From positions 8,364,501 to 8,428,500 of the forward strand of contig NZ_JACHNH010000001.1 in assembly GCF_014205335.1 (NCBI RefSeq): a DNA stretch of 64,000 bases, read 5' to 3'. The number at the start of each line of letters is the position of its first letter. The stretch's first letter is position 1. Shown piece after piece: positions 1-8,665 of this stretch. Under the pieces are notes generated by a model, which was not told the DNA's origin, did no database searches, and saw only the letters and a program-made list of their open reading frames with translations. Both the position numbers and the translations under genes were made by a program. Origin of the DNA: Amorphoplanes digitatis (lineage in GTDB: Bacteria > Actinomycetota > Actinomycetes > Mycobacteriales > Micromonosporaceae).

Positions 1-823
1 GCGAACGGTTGCTGGACCAGCCGTACGCGGCCAGCTTGACGACGCGCAGCTTCTGCCCCGGCTCGAGCTTGCAGGCCACCGTGGTACGCAGCCAGTCCGG
101 GTGCCCCTCGGTGGTGACGGCGTGCTTGCCCGGCGCCTCGACGAGGTGCTCCATCGCCGCGGCCATCCGCAGGTCGCTGGCCTTGGTCCGGTGCACGAGC
201 AGGCCGCCGGTGCGCTGCTCCAGCAGCTCCTCGGCCTGGAGCGGGTGGTCCAGCACCGCGGCGACGCGGGGGTCCTTGCTGGTCGGCGGGAGCTGCTCGT
301 TCGCCACCAGCTCGGACTGGAGGATCAGCCGGGCGGGTGAGTCGACCGCCTCGACCTCGTAGAGGAACGCGACGACCGCCCGCTGGGTGAACGACACCAG
401 CCGGACCGTGCGCACCCGGATCGCCTGGCCGGACGGGGAGATCCACTCCACTATCCGCTCGAGCGTGCCCGCGCGCAGGTCCAGGGTGCGCTCGTGGGAG
501 CGCAGCTCGCCGTACCGCACGTCGAAGGGCTCGTCGTCGACGAGGAGCCGCATGAGCTTGGCGTTGGTGACGTTGACCATCGTCTGGCCCGACTCGGGGA
601 ACCCGTAGCCCGCCTCGGCGTACGGCAGCGGCCGCAGCTCGTAGAACGAGTTCAGATAGGTGCCGGGCAGGCCGTGCGGCTCGCCCTCGTCCAGGTTCCC
701 GCGGATGCCGATGTGGCCGTTGGACAGGGCGAATACGGACTCGGACTGAGCCATCAGGTCCAGGTCCAGCCGGGTCTCCCGGATATGCCAGGGATCGACG
801 GGGTAGGCCCGTTCACGGATCAC
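1..823 (-). CDS. Glycoside hydrolase family 65 protein (maltose/kojibiose/trehalose phosphorylase type), C-terminal part outside window
   Basis: About 274 N-terminal residues are present; the rest lies beyond base 1. The visible part matches the GH65 N-terminal beta-sandwich domain: an opening WHIRET, then SVFALSNGHIGIRGNLDEG and LNSFYELRPLPYAE. GH65 enzymes phosphorolyse alpha-linked disaccharides to beta-glucose-1-phosphate plus a sugar. The catalytic domain is not visible, so the substrate cannot be assigned. The GTG at 821-823 is taken as start because it directly precedes the conserved N-terminus. The next gene upstream on the same strand encodes beta-phosphoglucomutase, the usual partner that converts the released beta-glucose-1-phosphate, which strongly supports the phosphorylase reading. 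Confidence 0.85.
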   Translation of the reverse strand, partial: MIRERAYPVDPWHIRETRLDLDLMAQSESVFALSNGHIGIRGNLDEGEPHGLPGTYLNSFYELRPLPYAEAGYGFPESGQTMVNVTNAKLMRLLVDDEPFDVRYGELRSHERTLDLRAGTLERIVEWISPSGQAIRVRTVRLVSFTQRAVVAFLYEVEAVDSPARLILQSELVANEQLPPTSKDPRVAAVLDHPLQAEELLEQRTGGLLVHRTKASDLRMAAAMEHLVEAPGKHAVTTEGHPDWLRTTVACKLEPGQKLRVVKLAAYGWSSNRS

Positions 824-866
824 GGTGGTGCCTCTCGCACTGAAAAGGAAAGAAAGTCTGTGGGGT

Positions 867-1637
867 TTACTTCAGGAGTTCGGCGAGGTCCTGCACGACG
901 ATGTCGGCGCCGTGTGCGCGCAACGCGTCGGCCTGGCCGACCCGGTCGACGCCGATCACGATGCCGAATCCGCCGGCCTTGCCCGCGGCCACGCCGGCCA
1001 GGGCATCCTCGAACACGGCGCAGTTTGCGGGATCCACGCCGAGCAGTTTGGCGCCGTACAGGAAGGTGTCCGGGGCCGGCTTGCCCGGCAGCTGCTCCGC
1101 GCGGGCCGTCACGCCGTCAACGCGCACCTCGAGCAGGTCCGCGATGCCGGCCGCGTTCAGCACGTCCGCGCAGTTGGCACTGGCCGAGACGACGGCGCGG
1201 CGCAGGCCCGCGTCCCGGACGGCGTGCAGGTAGTCGACCGATCCGGCGTACACCTGTACCGCGCCTTCCGCGATCTTCTGGAGGACGAGTTCATTCTTGC
1301 GGTTGCCGATGCCGTTGACGGTCTCCTCGTCGGGACCGTCGTCGGGCGTGCCTTCGGGCAGGGTTATGCCCCGCGAGGCGAGGAAGGTGCGAACCCCGTC
1401 GGCGCGCGGCCGGCCGTCGACGTACTTGTGGTAGTCGGCGCCGGAGTCGAACGGCACGAACGGCTGTTCATGCCGCGCTGACCACGCCTCGAGAAACGCG
1501 TCGAAGGTCTGCTTCCATGCCGCGTTATGTACCAGGGCGGTCTGTGTGAGCACACCGTCGAGGTCGAAAAGGCAGGCCGTCACTTGGGGAGGTAGTCCGA
1601 GCACTGGACCAATGTAGTCGCCCAGCGTTGCCAACAC
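867..1637 (-). CDS. pgmB: Beta-phosphoglucomutase, HAD superfamily
   Basis: A 256-residue HAD hydrolase converting beta-glucose-1-phosphate to glucose-6-phosphate. Motif I is CLFDLDGVLTQTA (residues about 22-34, nucleophile Asp of DLDG), and the cap domain carries the HNAAWKQTFDAFL segment typical of beta-PGM. Motif II is VVSASANC, motif III the Lys of LPGKPAPDTF, and motif IV is VFEDALAGVAAGKAGG. The start is GTG at 1635-1637 with GGAG just upstream; an internal GTG at 1581-1583 is an alternative. It lies 43 bp upstream of the GH65 gene on the same strand, so the two are probably co-transcribed as a phosphorylase/mutase pair. Confidence 0.9.
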   Translation of the reverse strand: MLATLGDYIGPVLGLPPQVTACLFDLDGVLTQTALVHNAAWKQTFDAFLEAWSARHEQPFVPFDSGADYHKYVDGRPRADGVRTFLASRGITLPEGTPDDGPDEETVNGIGNRKNELVLQKIAEGAVQVYAGSVDYLHAVRDAGLRRAVVSASANCADVLNAAGIADLLEVRVDGVTARAEQLPGKPAPDTFLYGAKLLGVDPANCAVFEDALAGVAAGKAGGFGIVIGVDRVGQADALRAHGADIVVQDLAELLK

Positions 1638-1694
1638 CGCTCCATGCGCAGGACGATATTTCCACGGCGTTTCATGCCGTGTTCAATCGTTGTC

Positions 1695-2207
1695 CTAAGC
1701 GCCGTTGACCAGGTCAGACAGGGTAATACGCCCGGGCAGGCCAATTCGGAGTCCGATAGTCGTCCCAATCGGACCGGTGGCCATCGTTACTTCGTCGCAC
1801 AGTTGGTGCGCCAGCCAGATGCCCCGGCCGCCCACCTCGAACGCCTCCGGCGCCTCCGGCGGATGCCGGAACCGCTCCGGTATCCCCGGCCCGGAGTCGG
1901 TCACCGTGCACCACAGGGACCCGGCGGTGCCCCACAGCACGATCCGGCCGTGACCGCCGGCGTGCAGGACGGCATTGGTGATGATCTCGTTGATCGCCAG
2001 CACGAAGCCGTGCAGGCGATCGCCGAGCGCTCCGCGATCGAGCCGCGCCGTGACCTCGTGGCGCACCACGGTGATCTCGTCGCGGCCGAACGTGCGGTCC
2101 AGCAGGGTGAGACCGGATCGATCAGGATCTGTACGCGCCGGTGCACCGTCCGGCGACTCCCTGCCCGGAGCCGGACGCAGCACATCGTGGTCGACAGTTT
2201 CCTCCAC
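1695..2207 (-). CDS. ATP-binding protein of the RsbW/SpoIIAB-like (HATPase_c_2) family
   Basis: This 170-residue protein has a GHKL ATP-binding fold. The N box is NEIITNAVLHA (about residues 93-103), the G1 box DSGPGIPERF, and the G2 box GGRGIWLAHQL. There is no dimerisation or phospho-acceptor histidine domain, so it resembles the anti-sigma-factor kinases abundant in filamentous actinobacteria, which bind sigma factors or phosphorylate anti-sigma antagonists. No cognate sigma factor or STAS-domain antagonist is in the window. The first 30 residues look disordered. A TAGGCT hexamer lies 8 nt upstream of the GTG start (2216-2221), so the mRNA may be nearly leaderless. Confidence 0.75.
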   Translation of the reverse strand: MEETVDHDVLRPAPGRESPDGAPARTDPDRSGLTLLDRTFGRDEITVVRHEVTARLDRGALGDRLHGFVLAINEIITNAVLHAGGHGRIVLWGTAGSLWCTVTDSGPGIPERFRHPPEAPEAFEVGGRGIWLAHQLCDEVTMATGPIGTTIGLRIGLPGRITLSDLVNGA

Positions 2208-2497
2208 CGCCGAGCAGCCTACGCTGTGTACCGCCTCCGTGGCAGCCGAGAGATCCCAAGAAACTTCTCAGAAGAGGTCGGACAGGGTTCGGAAGATCTC
2301 CGCGTAGAACACGCCAGCTGGGTGCCGACGAAGCCGAAGAGCAGGATCCAGCCGTAGTCCGGTGCGGTGATCAGGAAGAAGAGCGAGATCGGCGTGCGAT
2401 CACCGAGCTGGCCGCCACCCTTCAGATCAACGACGTCGATACGCCATCGCACCGACGTGCGCGGAACGATATGCCATGCCGTCAATGCGTGCGAGCT
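2208..2497. other. Intergenic stretch without a convincing gene
   Basis: This 290-bp gap separates the ABC ATPase stop from the ATP-binding protein start. An 88-codon open frame on the minus strand (2219-2485) contains one hydrophobic run (ISLFFLITAPDYGWILLFGFVG), but it has no ribosome binding site and no recognisable family. The high-AT patch around 2260-2290 could hold the promoter of the downstream minus-strand gene. I see no repeat or hairpin worth naming. Confidence 0.4.
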
Positions 2498-3796
2498 TCA
2501 GCGCCAACCGACGTCGATGCGATCTCCGCGATCGTTGAAGAAGTGCAGGGCGTCCATCCGCACGCTGATCGCGAGCGGATGCCCCGGCGAGACGGCCGGG
2601 TACGGCGCCAGCCGCACGGCCAGCTCGGCCGGGCGCCGCTGGTGCCGGCCGGGGTCGCTGAGCACCGAGGTCTTCTCCGGGTCGTCGCGCTCGAGGACCG
2701 CCTTGTCGCCGCGGCCGGCGAGCCGTTGCAGCGCTCCCCCGATCCGCCGGAAGGCACCGGCATCGGGGACGGAGTCGGCGGTCATGCCGGCGAGCTCGTC
2801 GACGACGACGGCGGTCGCGCCGATGTCCAGGAAGGCCAGGGACTCGTGGCCGTGGTGTTCGAGGTGGCGGATGCGCCCCTGGAGCACGTCGCCCGGGGTG
2901 TCGGGTGCGACGGGCGCCAGCGCCTCGGCCCGCATGCCGACCACGATGCGCTCGCCGTGGTAGTGCGCGATCGCCCGCGACCGAATGTCGTTCCAGGGCA
3001 GGTAGAGCGCCTGCTCGCCGAGGTTGAGCGCGATGTAGCGATCGAGGTGCACGTACACCGAGGCCTCGAGCAGGTTCATCCGGGGCGCGCCGAGGAACGC
3101 GGCGACGTAGAGGGTGGCCGGCCTGCCGTAGACCTCGGTGGGGGTACCGATGTCCTGGAGCACGCCCTTGCGCATGATCGCCACCCGGTCGGCCATTGTC
3201 AGCGCCTCGGCCTGGTCGTGGGTGACGTACATGGTGGTGACGCCGAGTTCGCGGGTGAGGCCGGTGATCTCCGAACGCAGTTCGGCGCGCAGGCCGCTAT
3301 CCAGGTTGGACAGGGGCTCGTCCATCAGGAAGAGCCCCGGGCGGCGCACGATGGCCCGGCCCATCGCGACCCGCTGGCGCTGGCCGCCGGAGAGCTGCCC
3401 GGGCCGGCGGGCGAGCACGTCGCCGATGCCGAGGGCGCTCGCCACGTCGCCGATCCGCTCGCCGCGCGGCACGAGCTCGATGCCGGAGAGCTTCAGCGGG
3501 AAGCCGATGTTCTCGCCGACCGTCATGTGCGGGTAGAGGGCGAAGTCCTGGAAGACCATGGCGATCCGGCGATCGCGCGGTGCAAGGTCCATGACCGGCT
3601 CGCCGTTGAGCAGAATCGCGCCGGAGGTGGGGTCCTCGAGCCCGGCGATCATGCGAAGAATTGTCGATTTGCCGCACCCGGAGGGGCCGAGCAGGACCAG
3701 GAACTCACCGTCCTCGACGTCCAAACTGACCCGGTCGACCGCGACGCTGCCGTGCGGCCACACCTTGGTGACGTCCTTGAGCGCGACGGTGGACAC
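2498..3796 (-). CDS. ABC transporter ATP-binding protein, MalK/MsmX/MsiK (sugar importer) type
   Basis: This ATPase energises a carbohydrate ABC importer. It has Walker A GPSGCGKST (residues 37-45), signature LSGGQRQRV, Walker B LFLMDEPLSNLD and switch TMYVTHDQAEALTMADRV, followed by a TOBE-like regulatory domain to about residue 432. This exceeds the usual 360-380 residues because of an extended C-terminus. The GTG at 3794-3796 is chosen because AGGAGG sits 6 nt upstream; 37 further in-frame upstream codons lack that support. No permease or binding-protein genes are adjacent, as in MsiK-like ATPases that serve several sugar importers. The nearby GH65/PGM genes suggest a disaccharide substrate. 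Confidence 0.88.
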   Translation of the reverse strand: MSTVALKDVTKVWPHGSVAVDRVSLDVEDGEFLVLLGPSGCGKSTILRMIAGLEDPTSGAILLNGEPVMDLAPRDRRIAMVFQDFALYPHMTVGENIGFPLKLSGIELVPRGERIGDVASALGIGDVLARRPGQLSGGQRQRVAMGRAIVRRPGLFLMDEPLSNLDSGLRAELRSEITGLTRELGVTTMYVTHDQAEALTMADRVAIMRKGVLQDIGTPTEVYGRPATLYVAAFLGAPRMNLLEASVYVHLDRYIALNLGEQALYLPWNDIRSRAIAHYHGERIVVGMRAEALAPVAPDTPGDVLQGRIRHLEHHGHESLAFLDIGATAVVVDELAGMTADSVPDAGAFRRIGGALQRLAGRGDKAVLERDDPEKTSVLSDPGRHQRRPAELAVRLAPYPAVSPGHPLAISVRMDALHFFNDRGDRIDVGWR

Positions 3797-3932
3797 CGTC
3801 AACCTCCTGCGTTTGAGCTGCGACGATGGCTTAGCGTGACTACACACATCGATGTCTGCCATCGGGTGAAAAGGCCATTTGCCCACAGTCACCGGACGAT
3901 TACCCATTCACGGACGTCACAAGATCAACTAA

Positions 3933-3949
3933 CTGCACAGTCTGTGCAG
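3933..3949. promoter_or_regulatory. 17-bp palindrome, candidate operator
   Basis: The sequence CTGCACAGTCTGTGCAG is a perfect dyad of 8-bp arms around one T. It lies in the 214-bp gap upstream of the ABC ATPase gene, about 140 bp from its start, and downstream of the glycosyltransferase stop. It lacks a T-tract, so an operator for the ATPase gene is likelier than a terminator. The binding protein is unknown. Confidence 0.4.
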
Positions 3950-4010
3950 GTGGCAGGCCGGACGGGCGTTCGCGGGACGCGAGCGGGCCCGGGTTCGCAG
4001 TCGCGAAGAA

Positions 4011-6185
4011 TTACGGCGCGGTTTCGCCCAGCAAGACGCGGCGCACCACCCGCTCGGCGGCCCGGCCGTCGTCGAGGTAGCAGAACCTCTCCCGGAAGCG
4101 GGCACGACGGGCGGCCGCCTCACCGCCGGAGTACCCGCCGCCGGCGAAGACGCCGACCAACTCCGGGAAGGTCGTCGCGACGGCTCCCGGCGGCTGTTCC
4201 ATCAGGTCGAAGTAGGTGCCGCGCAGCTCCCGGTACGCCTCCCAGTCGGGCGCGAAGATCACCAGCGGCCGGTCGAGCACGGCGAAGTCGAACATCGCCG
4301 AGGAGTAGTCGGTGACCATCACGTCGGCGGCCAGATAGAGGTCCTCGACCACCGGGTATCCCGACACGTCCACGATCCGCCCCCGGCGCGTCCGCGTCTC
4401 CTCGTCCGGAGCGACGTGGAAGTAGTGCGCGCGGACCAGCAGCACGGTCTCCGGCCCCAGCGCCTCGGCGAACGCCTCGACGTCCAGCACCCGCTCGCCC
4501 AGGCGCAGCCACTCGCGGTGCGTCGGCGTGTAGAGGACGACCCTTTCGGACGGTGCGATGCCGAGCCTCGCCCGCACGGCCGCCGTCTCGGCCGGCGACG
4601 CGGACGCCAGCCGGTCGTTGCGCGGGTAGCCGACCTCGAGGGTCTCGTACCGGCAGGGGTACGCCCGCTCCCAGGCGACCGTGGTGTGCGCGTTCGCCGA
4701 GATGCTGAAGTCCCAGCGGTCCGCGCGGCGCATCTGTGCGCGGAAGTCCGGGTCCTTGACCGCGGCCGGATGATCCGCCTGGTCGAGGCCCATCATCTTC
4801 AGCGGCGTGCCATGGTGGGTCATCAGGTGTGTGGCGCCGTCCCGCTTGACCACCCAGTTCGGCCAGTTCACGTTGTTGACCAGCCAGCGGGCCCGGGCCA
4901 GCGCCCGGTAGTACGGCAGCGAACCGGCGATCACGTAGTCGGTGCCCGGCGGGACGGAACGGGCGCCGGCCCGGCCGACGACCCAGACGTTGCGCACCTC
5001 CGGGGCCAGCTCGGCGGCCTTGCTCGAGATCGCCGCCGGGTTGCAGGTCACCCCGCGGTACCAGTACGCGGCGTACAGCGCGAGCCGGTCGTCCACCGGC
5101 AGCCGCAGGTGTAGCCGGTAGTAGCCGCGGTAGGCGGCCTGCCGCGCCCGCTTGGCCATCCCCCGCACCTTCAGCGCGGGCATCCGCCGCCGCCGGTTCA
5201 GGGCCTTGACCACGTTGACGGCCCGGTTCAGCGCCCGGAACGACAGGAAGGATCCCCGCTCGATGAACCGGTGCCGCAGGCCCATGGCCCCCGGCGGCGG
5301 GCGATAGCCCTTGGCCGGCCGGTACCGGTGAAAGTCCGCGACGATCCGGTCGAAGAAGACCCGGCGCGAGGCCGGCGGTATCCGCTCGGGATTGCGCAGC
5401 ACGACCACGTAGTGCCACATCATCCGATCGAACAGCGACGGACGCAGCTCCTCGGGCCGCTCCGCGTACTCCTCCACCAGCTCGAGCGCGCGCTCCCAGT
5501 GCCTGAAGATCTCGAAATGCCGGTCACCGACCGTACGCGTGATCGCCCCGGTCCGGCGCTGCCGGTAGTGCACGCAGGTGCGGCCGAGTGCGCTGATCCG
5601 GTCGGCCGCCGCCAGGACCGGGAACGTGTAGGAGACGTCCTCGTACCAGCCCGACTCGAAGCGGAAGCCGAGCTTGATCAGCAGATCCCGGCGCACGACC
5701 TTGTTCCAGGCCACGTGCAGCACGGTCAGCACCACCGGCCACTGCGCGAGCGTGAACGTCCGCGGCGCGGTGGCGAGCACCGCCCCGGCGCCGGCGACCT
5801 CCACCCGGCCGTCCCAGTACACCCGGTCGAAGCCCACGACCAGCACGTCCGCGTCCGTGTCGACGAGCCGGCCGGCGACCGCGGTGAGCGCGCCCTGCGC
5901 CAGCCAGTCGTCGCTGTCGACGAACCAGACGTAGTCGCCGATCGCCTGATCGAGGCCGGCGTTGCGCGCCCCGCCCAGCCCCGCGTTCGTCTCGAGCGAG
6001 ACGACCCGGACCCGCGGGTCACGCGCCGCGTACTCGGCGAGGATGGCGCCGCTGTCGTCCGGTGAGCAGTCGTCGACGGCGACCACCTCGAAGTCCGTGA
6101 AGGCCTGCTCGAGCAGTGAGTCCAGGCACTGGCGCAGGTAACCCCGCACGTTGTACACCGGCAGCACCACGCTGAGCAGGGGCAC
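4011..6185 (-). CDS. Bifunctional GT2 glycosyltransferase / CDP-glycerol:glycerophosphotransferase-like protein (teichoic acid type)
   Basis: This 724-residue protein fuses two cell-wall polymer domains. The N-terminal GT2 domain (about 1-230) has LLSVVLPVYNV, VVAVDDCSPDDSG, NAGLGGARNAGLD and the DSD motif in WFVDSDDW. The C-terminal half (about 350-720) resembles TagF/TagB glycerophosphotransferases, with THHGTPLKMMG, GYPRNDRL, VLYTPTHR and VTDYSSAMFDFAVLDRPLVIF. It probably builds a poly(polyol-phosphate) or glycosylated teichoic-acid-like chain at the inner membrane face. GTG at 6183-6185 has GGAGG upstream and overlaps the stop of the CDP-alcohol phosphotransferase by one base (TAGTG), so the two are translationally coupled. 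Polymer identity is not readable from sequence. Confidence 0.85.
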   Translation of the reverse strand: MPLLSVVLPVYNVRGYLRQCLDSLLEQAFTDFEVVAVDDCSPDDSGAILAEYAARDPRVRVVSLETNAGLGGARNAGLDQAIGDYVWFVDSDDWLAQGALTAVAGRLVDTDADVLVVGFDRVYWDGRVEVAGAGAVLATAPRTFTLAQWPVVLTVLHVAWNKVVRRDLLIKLGFRFESGWYEDVSYTFPVLAAADRISALGRTCVHYRQRRTGAITRTVGDRHFEIFRHWERALELVEEYAERPEELRPSLFDRMMWHYVVVLRNPERIPPASRRVFFDRIVADFHRYRPAKGYRPPPGAMGLRHRFIERGSFLSFRALNRAVNVVKALNRRRRMPALKVRGMAKRARQAAYRGYYRLHLRLPVDDRLALYAAYWYRGVTCNPAAISSKAAELAPEVRNVWVVGRAGARSVPPGTDYVIAGSLPYYRALARARWLVNNVNWPNWVVKRDGATHLMTHHGTPLKMMGLDQADHPAAVKDPDFRAQMRRADRWDFSISANAHTTVAWERAYPCRYETLEVGYPRNDRLASASPAETAAVRARLGIAPSERVVLYTPTHREWLRLGERVLDVEAFAEALGPETVLLVRAHYFHVAPDEETRTRRGRIVDVSGYPVVEDLYLAADVMVTDYSSAMFDFAVLDRPLVIFAPDWEAYRELRGTYFDLMEQPPGAVATTFPELVGVFAGGGYSGGEAAARRARFRERFCYLDDGRAAERVVRRVLLGETAP

Positions 6186-8215
6186 TACGAACCTCCGGAT
6201 CTCCAGTCTCCGACCGCCCCCGCCAGGAAGGAACCGCCCACCACGAGGGCGAGCAGCAGCTCACCGATGGTGGCGGCCCCGCACAGTGCGCACACCACGA
6301 GCAGTACGACCCGGCCGTCCCAGCCGAGCCACGCCCTCGCCGCGGAGGCGCCCGGTGCACCTTTCTCCATCCGGGCGGTCAGGTCGTAGTGGCGGAGTGC
6401 CAGTACGAACAACAACAGGTAAACAACCGGCGGCGGCACCGAGCAGATCAACCCCACGGCTACCACGACCAGGTACTCGGCAGCCCGCAGACCGGCGGGG
6501 ATCAGCCAGTCGAGCGGCCCGTCGTGCCGGGACCGGGCCGGTAGCCCGGCGCCGAGCACCAGCACCGCGGTCACCACGAGCCAGACCGCGGCGCCGCCGC
6601 CGGCCCGGACGAACTCCACCTGGAGCCCGCCGCTCACCCACCGGCCGACCGAGGTGCCGATCGGTACCCAGCCCGCCAGCAGGCCGACCACCAGCACCAG
6701 CGCCGCGAGCGCCGCCACCACCGTCGCGGCCAGCGGCGCGCCGACCCGAGCCGCGCTCAGGACGGCGCGGACCAGCAGGCCGTCGTCGCGGTGCCGCGAC
6801 GTGTCGACCGTGTCGAGCACTCCGACGCGCATCGAGATCGAGCGCAGGGAGCGCAGGCCCAACGTGTACGCGGCCGCGAGCAGCCCCCAGATCACCACCG
6901 CCGCCAGGGCGATCCGGCCGTTGCCGAACGCCGCGAGCACGGCGATCAGCGCCCACCGCTCGCCGATCGGGAAGACCACGATCCGCTTCAGCCAGTACGC
7001 GGCCGAGCCGGTGTCCGCCTGCACCCGGTTGGACGCCCGGCTGAGCCGCGCACCCACCCCGCCGCCGGCGTCGGCGTTGCCCGCGGTGCCGACGGACTGC
7101 CGGGCGGCGGCCTCGTCGTGCAGCGCCCCGTACCAGGTGTCGGTCATGTGCCGGACCGTCTGCAACAGGATCGCGGTGATCGCCAGCGGCCAGGCGTACG
7201 GCAGGCCGGCCCGCTCGGCGCCGGCGGCCAGGCCGGCGTAGACCGCGTACTCCTTGGCCCGGTCTGCCATCGTGTCCAGCCAGCCGCCGAACGCGGAGAA
7301 GCTGCGGGTGTACCGGGCCAGTTGCCCGTCCACGCAGTCGAGCACGAAGCCCAGGTAGAGCAGGATCCCCCCGGCGATCATCGCGGGCCGCGAGGCCTGC
7401 CAGAACGCGAGCGCGGCGGCCACCGCGAACAGCACGGACAGCGCGGTCACGCCGCTCGGGCTCAGGCCGAGCCGGGCACACCACTTGGTGACCAGCGGCG
7501 ACCAGGTGCTGACGGCATAGGTGGTGAAGAAGTCGTCCTTCTCCTTGACCGCGAGCCGCAGCAGGGCGGAGTCCTCGTCGACGGCGGCGACCGCGGCGCG
7601 GGCGGCGGTCAGCTCGGCGGGAGTGTGCACCCGCTCGGCGTGCAGCAGCCGCACCCGGGTGGCGATGGGCACGAGTCCACCGTCGATCAGCCCCGGCAGC
7701 AGCACGTCGACCGCGTCCCGCCGGGCGACGCCGGTCGAGCCGGCGGTCGTGGCGACGGCGGCACCGGCCGGCTCGGGGCCGGCCGGGACGTGATCTGCCG
7801 CGCGGGCGGCGGCCGTGGCCAGGATCGGCAGGTCGGCCGGGGCGATGCTGATCGCGCCGAGGAAGCGGGTCGTGCCGTCCACCGCCGCGACCAGCCGTCC
7901 GCGCTCCTCGCGCAGGTCGCCGCCGTCCTCCGCGATCACCAGGGCGGTGCTGCGGCCGGCCGGCTCGGTGGCCAGGGTCCAGAGCAGGCTCGGGTGGGCG
8001 ACGAGATTGTCGGCGCACAGCAGCAACGGTTCCGCCGCGTCCGCGGCGATCCTGGCGATCTCGCGCAGCTGCGCCGCGACGTCGAGTCCCTCCACCGGCA
8101 CGACCGCGGTGGCCCCGGCCGCGGCCAGGGCCGCGGTGAGCTCGTCGGCGAGCCGACGGGCCGCACCCGGGTCGAGGTCGTTGCCGGTACTCCCGCACAG
8201 CACGGCGAGCGTCAC
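6185..8215 (-). CDS. CDP-alcohol phosphatidyltransferase with N-terminal nucleotidyltransferase-like region and extra membrane domain (DUF5941-type)
   Basis: In this 676-residue protein the catalytic CDP-alcohol phosphotransferase motif is complete: DCVDGQLARYTRSFSAFGGWLDTMADR fits D-x2-DG-x2-AR-x8-G-x3-D-x3-D, here as a description of spacing across about residues 298-324. The N-terminal 240 residues are soluble and look like a degenerate sugar-nucleotide transferase. The C-terminal 300 residues contain several hydrophobic segments. I chose GTG at 8213-8215 because GGGAGGG precedes it by 8 nt; an ATG 26 codons upstream lacks this. It is coupled to the downstream glycosyltransferase gene, so it probably supplies or transfers a phospho-alcohol or lipid anchor for the same wall polymer. 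Confidence 0.85.
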   Translation of the reverse strand: MTLAVLCGSTGNDLDPGAARRLADELTAALAAAGATAVVPVEGLDVAAQLREIARIAADAAEPLLLCADNLVAHPSLLWTLATEPAGRSTALVIAEDGGDLREERGRLVAAVDGTTRFLGAISIAPADLPILATAAARAADHVPAGPEPAGAAVATTAGSTGVARRDAVDVLLPGLIDGGLVPIATRVRLLHAERVHTPAELTAARAAVAAVDEDSALLRLAVKEKDDFFTTYAVSTWSPLVTKWCARLGLSPSGVTALSVLFAVAAALAFWQASRPAMIAGGILLYLGFVLDCVDGQLARYTRSFSAFGGWLDTMADRAKEYAVYAGLAAGAERAGLPYAWPLAITAILLQTVRHMTDTWYGALHDEAAARQSVGTAGNADAGGGVGARLSRASNRVQADTGSAAYWLKRIVVFPIGERWALIAVLAAFGNGRIALAAVVIWGLLAAAYTLGLRSLRSISMRVGVLDTVDTSRHRDDGLLVRAVLSAARVGAPLAATVVAALAALVLVVGLLAGWVPIGTSVGRWVSGGLQVEFVRAGGGAAVWLVVTAVLVLGAGLPARSRHDGPLDWLIPAGLRAAEYLVVVAVGLICSVPPPVVYLLLFVLALRHYDLTARMEKGAPGASAARAWLGWDGRVVLLVVCALCGAATIGELLLALVVGGSFLAGAVGDWRSGGS

Positions 8216-8429
8216 CGAGACATCCCTCCCATACGCCGCCCATGGCGACGGGGTGTCCGGGGCGGGATCGCCCGATGCTAACAGTGGTTTCACACGGGCT
8301 ACGGGTAGCCCTTACGGGAACGCGAGGGCACTTCTCCACCTCGGGACCGAGGGCGGCCCGGTGCGGCGCTCATATCGTTGAACGTGGTTGTGACGCACGG
8401 TCGCAGCCGCACCGAATGGAGTGGTAGAC

Positions 8430-8612
8430 GTGACCCGCCGACTGTCCCGGCCCCGTGACGACCGATGGATCGCCGGTGTCTGTTCCGGCCTGGCACGCCG
8501 GTTCGGCCTGTCCTCCGGCGTCGTGCGACTGATCTTCGTCCTGTCCTGCCTGCTGCCCGGCCCGCAGTTCCTGATCTACCTGATCCTCTGGATCATGATG
8601 CCCAACGAGTGA
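8430..8612 (+). CDS. PspC-domain small membrane protein
   Basis: A 60-residue protein that is essentially one PspC domain: RLSRPRDDRWIAGVCSGLARRFGL, then SSGVVRLIFVLSCLLPGPQFLIYLILWIMMP, giving one or two membrane-embedded segments. PspC proteins take part in envelope stress responses; short stand-alone copies are common in actinobacteria and their exact role is unclear. GGAG at 8418-8421 with 8 nt spacing selects GTG 8430 over the in-frame GTG at 8421, which would overlap the ribosome binding site. The gene is transcribed alone and faces the DUF4230 gene across a terminator palindrome. Confidence 0.85.
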   Translation: MTRRLSRPRDDRWIAGVCSGLARRFGLSSGVVRLIFVLSCLLPGPQFLIYLILWIMMPNE

Positions 8613-8626
8613 CCCCACGGCTTGGC

Positions 8627-8650
8627 GCCCCGGCCCGATCGGGCCGGGGC
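8627..8650. terminator. Bidirectional terminator palindrome between convergent genes
   Basis: A perfectly self-complementary 24-bp sequence with 10-bp GC-rich arms (GCCCCGGCCC and its complement) around GATC lies 14 bp after the PspC stop and 15 bp before the stop of the opposing DUF4230 gene. It is followed by TCCTTGTCC rather than a clean T-tract, as is usual for actinobacterial terminators. Confidence 0.7.
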
Positions 8651-8665
8651 TCCTTGTCCCGGGTG

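Noticed and set aside
2219..2485. 88-codon minus-strand gene between the ABC ATPase and the ATP-binding protein
   Set aside because: No ribosome binding site or leaderless promoter and no recognisable family; kept only as an intergenic note.
2141..4315. 724-codon plus-strand open frame
   Set aside because: Antisense to the ABC ATPase with Walker and signature motifs intact on the other strand.
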